Shown: positions 1 through 8,067 of the stretch, in pieces
Position numbering within the stretch: position 1 is the first letter of the stretch
Layout: every line of letters begins with the position of its first letter
Source: an uncultured Saprospiraceae bacterium
GTDB taxonomy: Bacteria; Bacteroidota; Bacteroidia; Chitinophagales; Saprospiraceae
Length of the DNA: 64,000 nucleotides
Direction: 5' to 3'
Assembly: GCA_938045585.1 (NCBI GenBank)
Contig: CALIAU010000017.1
Coordinates: 1 to 64,000, forward strand
Notes under the pieces: model-generated
Told to the model about the DNA's origin: nothing
The model's input: the letters and a program-made list of their open reading frames with translations, nothing else
Database searches by the model: none
Position numbers and translations under genes: made by a program

Positions 1-330
1 ATTGCGATTGCCCCTAGACCACCGACACTTTTTTATTAAGGGGGCTACCTTTTGAAGACCACAAATCCGAACACTGATAATCAATGACTTAGAGGTTTAA
101 AAGACCACTTTAAAATATTAACCGGACACCAATGGGTACAAGTTACGAATAGCGGAGTGTGAACTATAATAGCTGGAGTAGAACATGGATTCGTAGGTAC
201 AAGTTACGAATAGCGAGGTTTGTAGGTGTAAGTTAGAATAACGGAGGTAGGATATGGATGCATAGGTGCAAGCTACGAATAGCGAAGTGTATAAAATTAC
301 TTTCGGAATTTTATACTTTTATGATAACTT
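1..330. repeat. Gene-free leader with four degenerate copies of a palindromic repeat
   Basis: No gene is visible here. Four copies of a unit of the form GGTRCAAGYTACGAATAGCG lie at 135-154, 196-215, 225-244 (degenerate) and 265-284. The second copy is flanked so that ATTCGTA (189-195) pairs with TACGAAT (205-211). Related palindromes occur at 7913-7935 and 37651-37671, so this is a dispersed family. An inverted repeat TATAAAATT/AATTTTATA at 290-298/307-315 lies just upstream of the J-domain gene. It could be a terminator for something upstream or a regulatory dyad. Confidence 0.6.
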
Positions 331-1020
331 ATGAAAGATTATTACGCACTATTAGGCGTAGACAGGGGTGCTACGAAAGAAGAGATAAAAAAGAATTATC
401 GGAAACTTGCTATTAGATATCATCCAGATAAAAGTAGTGATCCAGAAGCAGCTGCTAAGTTTATAATTATTACGGAGGCCTATGATGTATTGAGTAACAA
501 GAAGGCTAGGACACAATACGATTTATTTGTCTGGGAAAAACTGAAGCGTAAAAAGCACGCAACTGAAGATGATTATAATGTTGTTGTTCCGCCTCGTGAA
601 AGTACACGCACCCGGCGTAATAAGGCACAGAAAAAAAGAGGCATAGAATTTCAACAGACAAGGGGAGCAACAAATAGGTTTTATCTGATTCTTAAGGAGT
701 GTCTCATTATTATAAGTCGGTATGCTGCCCATGTTTTTGGGTTAACGCTAGCACTTGTGATTTTGCAAGAAGTTATAGGAAAATTATCAGAAGGATTTTC
801 AAATGGGATTTTTGCTGGTGTATTAGTTTCCTTAGTTATCTTAGGAATACTCTATAGTATATTTTATTTGCTGCGTCTTATCTATACTGAATTAAAAAAA
901 GATTTAGAAGCCTTTTCAGTTTTTTACAAATTCTCTCAGTTAAAAGCAGCAAGTTATGTAATGCCAATTTTTTCCATCTTTCTCTTCCTCTATGTTATTC
1001 TTCTTTTTAGATATTTTTAA
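331..1020 (+). CDS. DnaJ-domain protein with C-terminal membrane helices
   Basis: Residues 3-65 form a J domain with the diagnostic HPD tripeptide at 31-33, which in this family stimulates the ATPase of a DnaK/Hsp70 partner. The Gly/Phe-rich, zinc-finger and C-terminal substrate domains of true DnaJ are absent, so it is a J-domain co-chaperone of the membrane-tethered type. A basic linker (about 70-115) is followed by three hydrophobic segments near 130-148, 160-186 and 208-227. The J domain would face the cytoplasm. The start ATG is preceded by an AT-rich inverted repeat. The next gene is convergent and ends 16 bases away. The client is unknown. It could recruit DnaK to the inner membrane. 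Confidence 0.85.
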   Translation: MKDYYALLGVDRGATKEEIKKNYRKLAIRYHPDKSSDPEAAAKFIIITEAYDVLSNKKARTQYDLFVWEKLKRKKHATEDDYNVVVPPRESTRTRRNKAQKKRGIEFQQTRGATNRFYLILKECLIIISRYAAHVFGLTLALVILQEVIGKLSEGFSNGIFAGVLVSLVILGILYSIFYLLRLIYTELKKDLEAFSVFYKFSQLKAASYVMPIFSIFLFLYVILLFRYF

Positions 1021-1035
1021 GGTTAAAAAGGAAAC

Positions 1036-2091
1036 TTACCATGGACCATCCTTCGTTATATTTATAAATTTTCCATTTTCTAATCGATAGGCTCCACCAA
1101 AACCTACAAACCACATGCGTTTTTTCTGATCTTCATAAATATAAAAACTAGCTGGACCATTTTCACTTTCGCTGATTACATATTTACTGGGTTCCTCCCC
1201 TTCTTTAAAACGATAAATATCGCGTAGGTTAGAAATATACCAGATATATCCTTGCGAGTCTTGCAGAATTGCCCCAGCACCTTTAAAGTTACCAGAAATC
1301 CCATTCGAAATATTCTCTAAATTTTCCTCATCGTATTTATATAATCCCTTAGATGTCGATAAGTAAAAACGTCCATCTTTATCTTCCATAACTTGATGCA
1401 CAAAATTAGTTCCTAGACCATCTTTTTCAGATAGATTACGAAGGCTAGCTCCTTCTTTGATGTACACTCCCCCATTCGTACTGAACCATATCCTTCCCAG
1501 ACTGTCTTCAAAGATGTTATGTACTATTTTCGTACTGGAGACACCACGCGTGGAGTCAATTTTCCCCTCAGGAATCTCAAACCTAGAAAAACTACTGCCG
1601 TCGAAGATACAGACACCCTCAATCGTCCCTATCCAAACTGTATTCTCTTTATCAATTGTTATACACCAGGCATCGTTGCTCAAAAGTCCGTTGGATTCAT
1701 AGTAGTTCGTTACAGATTTTTTTTCGACTACACTGACTCCATCTGTATGTGCAAACCATATTTTCCCTTCCTTGTCTTCTGCAATATCTTTTATTGTTAC
1801 ACCCCGACCACCTTCGTCCTGAATACCTTCTATATGTATGAGTTCATTCTCTACTAGTTTGAATGCACCCCCTTCTCCTCCGAACCAAAACTGTCCTTTT
1901 GAATCTTGAAAGACAGTCCTGACAACCTGACTAATCTGATTATCTTTCTTTGTCAAACTTACACTGGACTGCGGACTCTGATTTATTATGGGATTTCTTC
2001 GTTCTTGTCCACTGCACGAAGAAATTGCGACACAAAAAAGACATGTGATTATTAGGTATAAGCCTGGGAAGATAAGTTGTCTATATTTCAT
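1036..2091 (-). CDS. Lipoprotein with two-component-regulator propeller repeats
   Basis: The N-terminus is a lipoprotein signal with lipobox ISSC and acylated Cys26. The rest consists of about seven Reg_prop repeats, each with the pattern D..G..W[FI]g...G(v/a)....., for example DSKGQFWFGGEGGAF and DKEGKIWFAHTDGV. Seven repeats of this size would make one beta-propeller. In Bacteroidota such repeats usually form the periplasmic sensor of hybrid two-component systems. Here they stand alone on a lipoprotein, with no kinase in the same reading frame or next to it. It may bind a ligand or partner at the cell envelope. No catalytic residues were recognised. Confidence 0.75.
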   Translation of the reverse strand: MKYRQLIFPGLYLIITCLFCVAISSCSGQERRNPIINQSPQSSVSLTKKDNQISQVVRTVFQDSKGQFWFGGEGGAFKLVENELIHIEGIQDEGGRGVTIKDIAEDKEGKIWFAHTDGVSVVEKKSVTNYYESNGLLSNDAWCITIDKENTVWIGTIEGVCIFDGSSFSRFEIPEGKIDSTRGVSSTKIVHNIFEDSLGRIWFSTNGGVYIKEGASLRNLSEKDGLGTNFVHQVMEDKDGRFYLSTSKGLYKYDEENLENISNGISGNFKGAGAILQDSQGYIWYISNLRDIYRFKEGEEPSKYVISESENGPASFYIYEDQKKRMWFVGFGGAYRLENGKFINITKDGPW

Positions 2092-2170
2092 TGATTAAAA
2101 TGCACTTAAAGGGCCATCCCTCCTGTTTTCTTAACTGGAATAAATGTAATGTTTGGAATCTTTATCACGT

Positions 2171-3325
2171 TTAATGTACTATAAGTTTTTCAGTTTTAAA
2201 CCTCCCAGATGCATCTTCGATTAACCAAGCATACATTCCTGATGGCAGCGTATAGCCTGTACTGAATGACTGGTTCTTATTGATTTTTACAGATTTCAGA
2301 ATCTGTCCATTTACATTTACAATAAACATTCTAAGATCGTCTGACGAATCTGTATTATCCACACTCAGTTCTAATCTACCTAAAGAGTTATTATTCCAAC
2401 TGGTAGATAATTCCAAAGAAGTTTCTTCTGTAGAGGATATCGTAAAAGGTGCATATACATAAACGACTTTTCTGTTATTCACGAATACATCATCTATAAT
2501 TTCTAATGAACATTCGCTGGTCATTTTATCGTCTTCATCGTACGTAAAGTAATGATCGTTTCTAGGCTCTGGGGCCTGCCAATTGTTTCCCAATGCTACT
2601 TTTCTATTTTCCAATAATCCTTTTTCATTATACAAATAGTCATCAACTGCAATGAGATATAAGTTAGTATCCTGCAAGTTTACTCTGTGGTTTCTAAACT
2701 GAGAAAGCATACCATCAGAATTGTAGTCATATTCTTTTCGCTCAAAGGGTAGTGTGTCCATTTCATTTGCTCTATGTCTAAATGAACGAAGACTATCTAA
2801 TCTATCTCCTTCAAAGAAGTACTCATTAAAGAGTGTAAAATCGTATTCCCATTCGTTATTATCATCGTCCTCATACCTGATTATATGATCTAATTCATCA
2901 TGCTCTGTAACGTAGAAAGATTCTGACTTAACGAACTTCTCCCAAATTTGAAGATCTTCATCCCAGAAGAAGCTTTCAAACTCTACTTGTTGATTCATGG
3001 AATTATAATTGAATGTTGCCCTATAGTCGTCTAGCCAAATATTCTGACTCGTGTCATAATCTTGCTGAACTAAGCTGACAATATTCCCCTGGTCATCATG
3101 GAGAAATTCTGATCTTGTAACTAAGTAGAATTCCCCATTATCATTTGGTCGATATTGAGATCGTATATAGTCTTGTGCGTTATCCCATGCATACGTAAAG
3201 TATCTTGTATTTACCCATGCCTCATCTACCCAGTCAAATACATAACTTGAGTCTAGGCGTGTTTCTTGCGCGAAACCAAATTGCAGGGAGATTCCCAAAA
3301 GGAATAGAATGAGGGTGTTTTTCAT
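2171..3325 (-). CDS. Secreted protein with probable T9SS C-terminal sorting domain
   Basis: A signal peptide ends at about FGFA-Q (residues 1-19). The middle contains repeated aromatic and acidic segments of the kind 'W.....r..y.YD..G', such as YDYNSDGMLSQF and FTYDEDDKM. These resemble the loose repeats seen in many Bacteroidota secreted proteins. The last ~75 residues look like a type A T9SS sorting domain: a predicted beta-sandwich with NVNGQILKS, a late G-Y segment and the terminal EKLIVH. Export across the outer membrane and anchoring or release at the surface is inferred from that domain. The function of the body is unknown. The gene is monocistronic, with 205 bases of untranslated DNA upstream. 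Confidence 0.7.
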   Translation of the reverse strand: MKNTLILFLLGISLQFGFAQETRLDSSYVFDWVDEAWVNTRYFTYAWDNAQDYIRSQYRPNDNGEFYLVTRSEFLHDDQGNIVSLVQQDYDTSQNIWLDDYRATFNYNSMNQQVEFESFFWDEDLQIWEKFVKSESFYVTEHDELDHIIRYEDDDNNEWEYDFTLFNEYFFEGDRLDSLRSFRHRANEMDTLPFERKEYDYNSDGMLSQFRNHRVNLQDTNLYLIAVDDYLYNEKGLLENRKVALGNNWQAPEPRNDHYFTYDEDDKMTSECSLEIIDDVFVNNRKVVYVYAPFTISSTEETSLELSTSWNNNSLGRLELSVDNTDSSDDLRMFIVNVNGQILKSVKINKNQSFSTGYTLPSGMYAWLIEDASGRFKTEKLIVH

Positions 3326-3530
3326 TTTTTCTAATTATGGCGCCAATATACGAACACTTTAAGTACTATGCTATAGTGCCTTAGCCAATTTAACGGCTAT
3401 GGAAGCTAGGAGCCAATTTGCGATTTCTTGAAATATGTCTACGATTCCTAATCCTAAGTTCTTTGCACTGTTTGAGCGCTTAATTTAGATTATGTCCTAG
3501 CTAAACTTGCTCATTAAAACAACAAAGAAC

Positions 3531-4097
3531 ATGACAACATTCTTAAAATTTACTAGCATTTTACGTATTACGATCATACTACTATTCTTCTTGTGTAGTG
3601 GATATATGTTTTTCAAAGAAATTACAAATACAGCAGGCTTAGAAATTATATTTCTGAAATTCATAGTTGTAATTTTGTTTCTCTTGAGTCTGATTATCCC
3701 TGCTAAGAATAAGCCAAGCTACTGGCATGCTTTAGCTGACAATTTTTATATAATCCTTCTAGGCCTTCTTCTTATTCTCTCCGGCATATGGATTAGGAAT
3801 AGGATTCAAAATAGTTCGCCAGTTAGATTCAAAGCTGAGTACTTCAATGAAGAACAAGTCCTTATTGAATTCAGGGAAAACATGACTTTCAAAGTGATCA
3901 ATTCAAATATAGTGAGTAGTACAATTCATCATGGAGCGTATGTAGAAAAAGAATCTTTCATTATATTAAAAAATACAGTAAGATTTGGACAAGCAAGATT
4001 TAAGGATACTTTGCTTATTACCCCTAAAGGTTTAGAATTTTCATTAATCCAGCCATGGCGAAATGTAGAGCAAGGAATCTTGTACTTTAAAAACTAG
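3531..4097 (+). CDS. Small membrane protein of unknown function
   Basis: I choose the ATG at 3531 (188 aa). The frame stays open upstream to a TTG at 3507, but those eight extra residues look like leader. Three hydrophobic helices occupy roughly the first 90 residues, ending near an RNRIQN boundary. They are followed by a ~95-residue hydrophilic, beta-rich tail with ENMTFKV and FKDTLLITPKGLEF. No family was recognised. The tail resembles the small globular tails of several Bacteroidota inner-membrane proteins of unknown role. The gene is flanked by non-coding DNA on both sides, so neighbours give no clue. Confidence 0.6.
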   Translation: MTTFLKFTSILRITIILLFFLCSGYMFFKEITNTAGLEIIFLKFIVVILFLLSLIIPAKNKPSYWHALADNFYIILLGLLLILSGIWIRNRIQNSSPVRFKAEYFNEEQVLIEFRENMTFKVINSNIVSSTIHHGAYVEKESFIILKNTVRFGQARFKDTLLITPKGLEFSLIQPWRNVEQGILYFKN

Positions 4098-4482
4098 CTT
4101 CGTAAAAAATGGCTTGTATGAAAATGGATAAATTTTCTTTTAGCCGAATCTTCCCGCATCAGGGGTAGTAAGGGCCTGCAAGGGTCCAGAGATTCTCTGG
4201 ACGGAACCCCTGGATGACCCGGTCCTCTCGCGCGCAGCGCGAGAGGAGATGCCCAAATTATTCTAGATAATCAAGAGGCTAAAATGGTAAAATCTGGATG
4301 TATGTAACATCCAATTAAATAGTGAAATCCTAGCTCAGGATGAGTTAAAACATGCGGGTAAAGCCTCTTTCTACATAGATAAAAAGCTATTTGTATCGCA
4401 ATTCTGCTAATATTCATCGATTAAAGGAGAATTAGTGGTCTGATTAGCACAAAATTGTACCTTTGCGCACCTATTTAAATTA
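4098..4482. other. 385-base intergenic region with a GC-rich palindrome cluster and the yidC promoter
   Basis: There is no gene. Near the left end a GC-rich block contains nested stems: CAGGGGT (4170-4176) with ACCCCTG (4206-4212), enclosing GTCCAGAG/CTCTGGAC (4184-4191/4195-4202). It is followed by the perfect 10-bp stem CCTCTCGCGC/GCGCGAGAGG (4224-4233/4237-4246). None is followed by a T-tract, so a simple terminator is not obvious. The right part is AT-rich and holds the yidC promoter box. Confidence 0.6.
4458..4465 (+). promoter_or_regulatory. Bacteroidota -7 promoter box for yidC
   Basis: TACCTTTG matches the TAnnTTTG consensus of the Bacteroidota housekeeping sigma factor. It lies 17 bases before the yidC start codon, implying a very short leader. 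No clear TTTG -33 element is seen at the expected spacing. Confidence 0.5.
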
Positions 4483-6351
4483 ATGGAAAAGACACAACTA
4501 ACAGGAGTTTTATTACTTTTTGCCATCATGGCGGGATGGTGGTATGTTAATGCTCCAACCCCAGAAGAAATCGAGGAATATAACCGTATCCAAGATTCTA
4601 TAGCTCAGGCTGAACTGATTGCCGAAAATCCTGAATTACAAACGACCAATACTGAGACTGAAACAATCGCTCTTAGTGACTCCATGCGCAATGTGCAATT
4701 AGAAAATACGTATGGAGATTTTGCGCAGGTGGCGAGTGGAACAGAGGAAATTGTAAGCCTTGAAAATAAGCAGATCAAAATAGATTTTACCAGTAAGGGA
4801 GGAATCATAAAGGAGGCCCTTATCAAGAATCATATGAAGATTGTGGAGGATGCTGATGGCAATGAGTCTAAGGTTGCTCTGAAGTTACTGGAGGATGAAA
4901 AAAATAGATTTGAATATTTTATACCGAATGGTGGGAGTGAAATATCTACTATGGATATGTTTTCTCAAGTAAATAAGTCTGGTAACTCCGTAAGATTTAC
5001 TGCGCAGACTCCATCAGGAAAACAGTTTGTCCAGACCTATACACTACCCGACTCAGGTTACTTACTGGATTATAAGGTAGAGACGCGTGGGATTCAGGCA
5101 GGCAATTCAAAGGGTCTAAAGTTTAGATGGAAGAATTACCTGGATAAGATCGAATTGAATACCAACTTTGAAAAGACGTTCTCTTCTGTATACTATAAAG
5201 AAATAGATTCAAAATCTGACTACTGTAATTGCAGAGGGGATGACGAGGAAGAGTTAGAGGGTGAAAAGTTAGAATGGGTATCCCATGTGAATCAGTTCTT
5301 CAACACCAGTCTGATGGCGGATAAGTCCAAGCCGTTTTATGGTGCAGAGATGCGCACAGAAATGATGGCTAAGGAAAGTGAAGACATGAAGGTCTTAGAA
5401 TCGATTGCCTATGTTCCTGTAGAAAGTGGAGCGCCTTATGCTATGCAGATGTATGTGGGGCCTAATGAGTTTGAAACTTTACGCAGTTATAATAATGGCT
5501 TAGAGGAGATCATTCCTTTTGGTCGTAGTATTTTTGGCTCTATCAACAGATGGATAATACGTCCTTCTTTTAATTTTTTATCGGGTCTTATAGGTTCCAA
5601 AGGGGTTGTTATCATTGTCTTGATTTTTATCTTGAAAATGTTGCTCTACCCGCTTATGTATAAGATGTTATTCTCGCAGGCAAAGATGCAAGCGCTGAAG
5701 CCGGAGATAGAGAAAGCCAGTGCGAAGTTTAAGGATGATCCGCAAAAGAAGCAGATGGAGACTATGAAGATGTATCGGGAGTATGGTGTGAGTCCTCTCG
5801 GTGGTTGTTGGCCTATGATGTTACAGATGCCGATCTGGTATGCCTTGTTCCGTTTCTTCCCTGCCTCCATTACGTTTAGACAGGAGAGTTTCTTATGGGC
5901 GAATGATCTATCTTCTTATGATGCCTTTATAAATCTACCCTTTGCCATGCCTGAGTTTATAGGTTCGCATATCTCCCTCTTTACTGTTCTATGGGCGGTA
6001 AGTACGCTGATATATACCTATTACAACACGAAGCATATGGATATGTCTGCTAATCCTGCCATGAAATATGTGCAGTATTTTATGCCACTCATGTTCTTAG
6101 GATTTTTCAACACCTATGCCTCTGGGTTGACTTGTTACATGTTCTTTAGTAACTTGTTTAACATCATGCAAACTGTAGTGACGAAAAAGTTTGTCTTTGA
6201 CAACGATAAAATACTGGCCGAGCTCAACAAGGAAAAGGCCAAACCGAAGAAGCCTAAAACTGGTTTCCAGGCACGTCTTGAAGAAGCCATGAAGCAACAG
6301 CAAGCAGTACAGGCGGAACGTGAAAAAAACAAGGGTAAAAAGAAAAAGTAA
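4483..6351 (+). CDS. yidC: Membrane protein insertase YidC
   Basis: YidC inserts and folds inner-membrane proteins, alone or with the SecYEG translocon. The 622-residue length fits the Gram-negative form. There is one N-terminal transmembrane helix (about 5-21), a large periplasmic domain (about 60-345), then the conserved core of five helices. Core signatures include the amphipathic stretch FGRSIFGSINRW, PLGGCWPMMLQMPIW and ASGLTCYMFFSNLFN. The tail is strongly basic (KNKGKKKK), as is usual for binding ribosomes. An acidic loop with two cysteines (YCNCRGDDEEE) in the periplasmic domain looks lineage-specific. The stop codon overlaps the gpsA start by one base, so the two are translationally coupled. 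Confidence 0.97.
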   Translation: MEKTQLTGVLLLFAIMAGWWYVNAPTPEEIEEYNRIQDSIAQAELIAENPELQTTNTETETIALSDSMRNVQLENTYGDFAQVASGTEEIVSLENKQIKIDFTSKGGIIKEALIKNHMKIVEDADGNESKVALKLLEDEKNRFEYFIPNGGSEISTMDMFSQVNKSGNSVRFTAQTPSGKQFVQTYTLPDSGYLLDYKVETRGIQAGNSKGLKFRWKNYLDKIELNTNFEKTFSSVYYKEIDSKSDYCNCRGDDEEELEGEKLEWVSHVNQFFNTSLMADKSKPFYGAEMRTEMMAKESEDMKVLESIAYVPVESGAPYAMQMYVGPNEFETLRSYNNGLEEIIPFGRSIFGSINRWIIRPSFNFLSGLIGSKGVVIIVLIFILKMLLYPLMYKMLFSQAKMQALKPEIEKASAKFKDDPQKKQMETMKMYREYGVSPLGGCWPMMLQMPIWYALFRFFPASITFRQESFLWANDLSSYDAFINLPFAMPEFIGSHISLFTVLWAVSTLIYTYYNTKHMDMSANPAMKYVQYFMPLMFLGFFNTYASGLTCYMFFSNLFNIMQTVVTKKFVFDNDKILAELNKEKAKPKKPKTGFQARLEEAMKQQQAVQAEREKNKGKKKK

Positions 6352-7367
6352 TGAGCCAAGCGGTTACTGTCATAGGATGTGGCAGCTTTGGACTTGCCGT
6401 CTCAAAGTTGTTATCTATAAATACTGATGTACAACTCATCAGTAGACGACAGGAACAGGTCGATGAAATAAATAGTGTACATACCTTACGTGGTATCACT
6501 TTACCAAAAAACATCGTAGCTACTTTAGATTCTGAAAAAGCGATAAAGGAGTCTACCGTAATCATTCCAGTTATACCATCTGCCAATTTTCGCAATTCGA
6601 TGCGAGATATATCTCCCTTTATAGAGCCCAAGCATTTTATTATCCATGCTACTAAGGGACTGGAATACAACTACCCAAAGAACGAGTTTGAAAACTATAA
6701 GACGCTGATAAAAACGATGAGCGAGGTTATTCAGGAAGAAACCTCCGCTATGCGTGTAGGATGTCTGGCAGGACCTAATCTATCCTCAGAAATCTTAGAG
6801 GGTCAGCCGGCAGCAACAGTCATCGCTTCAGAATTTAATGAGGTCATCACACTGGGTAAAGAACTGCTTGCGAGTGAAAAATTTTATGTCTTTGGTAATT
6901 CCGATATTATTGGCGTTGAGCTCGCTTCTTCCTTCAAGAATATAATTGCCTTAGGAGCTGGTATGTTGGACGGCATGGGGTTTGGAAAAAATATGCAGTC
7001 TGTTCTTATTACCAGAGGACTCCGAGAACTCATGGTATTAGGCAAGGCCTTAAACAGAAATATCAGTCCATTCCTAGGTGTAGCAGGGATAGGAGATTTG
7101 ATTGCCACTTCTACCAGTATCAATTCTAGAAATTTTTCCTTTGGTCGCAGATTTGCAAAGGGTGAAATGATGGAAGATATTCTAAAAACTTCTGAGGTAG
7201 TGGAGGGTATCCGGACTGCAAAAATCATTGCTGACCTTTCTAAAGAACTTAAGCTGAGGATGCCTATTACAAATATTATTTACAAGATTGTCTATGAGGA
7301 TTTAAATCTGGAAAAGGCTATTGGGCATTTGATGAAGTTGCCGCCGGATGAGGTTGCGATTATTTAG
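6351..7367 (+). CDS. gpsA: NAD(P)-dependent glycerol-3-phosphate dehydrogenase
   Basis: The enzyme reduces dihydroxyacetone phosphate to sn-glycerol 3-phosphate, the backbone of membrane phospholipids, in the cytoplasm. The N-terminus has the Rossmann dinucleotide loop GCGSFG (residues 9-14). The NAD-domain motifs TKGLE and GPN..SEI are present, as is the C-terminal all-helical domain with catalytic Lys196 in ELASSFKNIIALGAG. The length of 338 residues is normal. It overlaps yidC by one base. Coupling a lipid precursor enzyme to a membrane insertase is plausible for envelope growth. A heptamer repeat array begins 31 bases after the stop codon. Confidence 0.96.
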   Translation: MSQAVTVIGCGSFGLAVSKLLSINTDVQLISRRQEQVDEINSVHTLRGITLPKNIVATLDSEKAIKESTVIIPVIPSANFRNSMRDISPFIEPKHFIIHATKGLEYNYPKNEFENYKTLIKTMSEVIQEETSAMRVGCLAGPNLSSEILEGQPAATVIASEFNEVITLGKELLASEKFYVFGNSDIIGVELASSFKNIIALGAGMLDGMGFGKNMQSVLITRGLRELMVLGKALNRNISPFLGVAGIGDLIATSTSINSRNFSFGRRFAKGEMMEDILKTSEVVEGIRTAKIIADLSKELKLRMPITNIIYKIVYEDLNLEKAIGHLMKLPPDEVAII

Positions 7368-7398
7368 ATTTTGTTTGTAGCATATGCTAAAAACAATG

Positions 7399-7433
7399 GA
7401 CGTTAGACGCTAGACGTTAGATATTAGACTAGA
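7399..7433. repeat. GACGYTA heptamer array, copy 1
   Basis: Five tandem 7-base units (GACGTTA, GACGCTA, GACGTTA, GATATTA, GACTAGA) lie between the gpsA stop and the next start codon at 7435. This is the first of five such arrays in the window. Confidence 0.85.
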
Positions 7434-7434
7434 T

Positions 7435-7920
7435 ATGCTATCTGATTTTTCACAAAAAAATACTGAAGAAACACATAAGTGGCTTCCAAGCGGAGCTTGG
7501 GAGGGGTTCTATTGTTATAATCATAATCCAGTACAGCATAAAATGGAAATTGATCTTATCTTCTCTTTGGGGACGGTATATGGAGGTGGTGTCGATGATG
7601 TTGCCCCATTTACTTGGAAGGGAAAATATGATTTAGAAAACTATAAGCTGGAGATGACAAAGACCTATGCCACGCATCAGGTGTATTATCGTGGTGATAT
7701 TGATGAAAACGGAATTTGGGGTACCTGGGAAATGATGGATTTGTTTGAACGTGTCCCGCAACATATGCTAGGTTCACTTAAGCAGGCTTTAGCCCATTTA
7801 CTAAGGGGCGGATTTCATATTTGGCCGAAGAAGAATGCGAAGAATGTGCATAGTGCGCGTGTTGTTGAGGAAGTGGAAGAGTCAGATATTTTGAAGGAGT
7901 TGTTTGTTATTGGTTTGTAG
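7435..7920 (+). CDS. Hypothetical protein, 161 aa
   Basis: No family was recognised. The protein is soluble and rich in Trp, Tyr and Gly in its first two thirds, with segments such as SGAWEGFYCYN, GTVYGGGVDDVAPFTWKGKY and ENGIWGTWEMMD. These look like beta strands of a small barrel or lipocalin-like sandwich whose strands carry G-W/Y pairs. The C-terminal third is helical and basic. No signal peptide is visible. The start codon directly abuts a heptamer repeat array, and the stop codon lies inside a palindromic repeat (7913-7935), so both ends of the gene touch dispersed repeats. An internal Met (residue 37) is a less likely start because the conserved-looking SGAWEGFY precedes it. Confidence 0.6.
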   Translation: MLSDFSQKNTEETHKWLPSGAWEGFYCYNHNPVQHKMEIDLIFSLGTVYGGGVDDVAPFTWKGKYDLENYKLEMTKTYATHQVYYRGDIDENGIWGTWEMMDLFERVPQHMLGSLKQALAHLLRGGFHIWPKKNAKNVHSARVVEEVEESDILKELFVIGL

Positions 7921-7935
7921 GTGCAAGCTACAAAC
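7913..7935. repeat. Palindromic repeat covering a stop codon
   Basis: GTTTGTAG (7913-7920) pairs with CTACAAAC (7928-7935) around a 7-base loop. The TAG stop of the preceding gene is the end of the left arm. A degenerate second copy (ACATAGGTGCAGGCTATAAG) follows at once. The unit resembles those at 135-284 and 37651-37671. Confidence 0.6.
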
Positions 7936-8031
7936 TACATAGGTGCAGGCTATAAGTAACAGTTTCGTGCACTCAATCAGCATACATGCAGAATTATCAT
8001 AATATTAGCTGTCAAAAGCTGAGACAATGGC

Positions 8032-8062
8032 TTTGAATTTTGTATTATCGACAATAAATTTG
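8032..8062 (+). promoter_or_regulatory. Bacteroidota promoter (TTTG-N19-TAAATTTG)
   Basis: TTTG at 8032-8035 and TAAATTTG at 8055-8062 are separated by 19 bases, which fits the Bacteroidota -33/-7 consensus. The ATG of the DUF2130 gene begins 6 bases later, so the transcript would be almost leaderless. Confidence 0.65.
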
Positions 8063-8067
8063 CTTTC

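Noticed and set aside
135-284. CRISPR-like spaced repeats
   Set aside because: The four copies are unevenly spaced, diverged and only about 20 bases long, and no cas gene is nearby. They match palindromes elsewhere in the window, so they are dispersed repeats.
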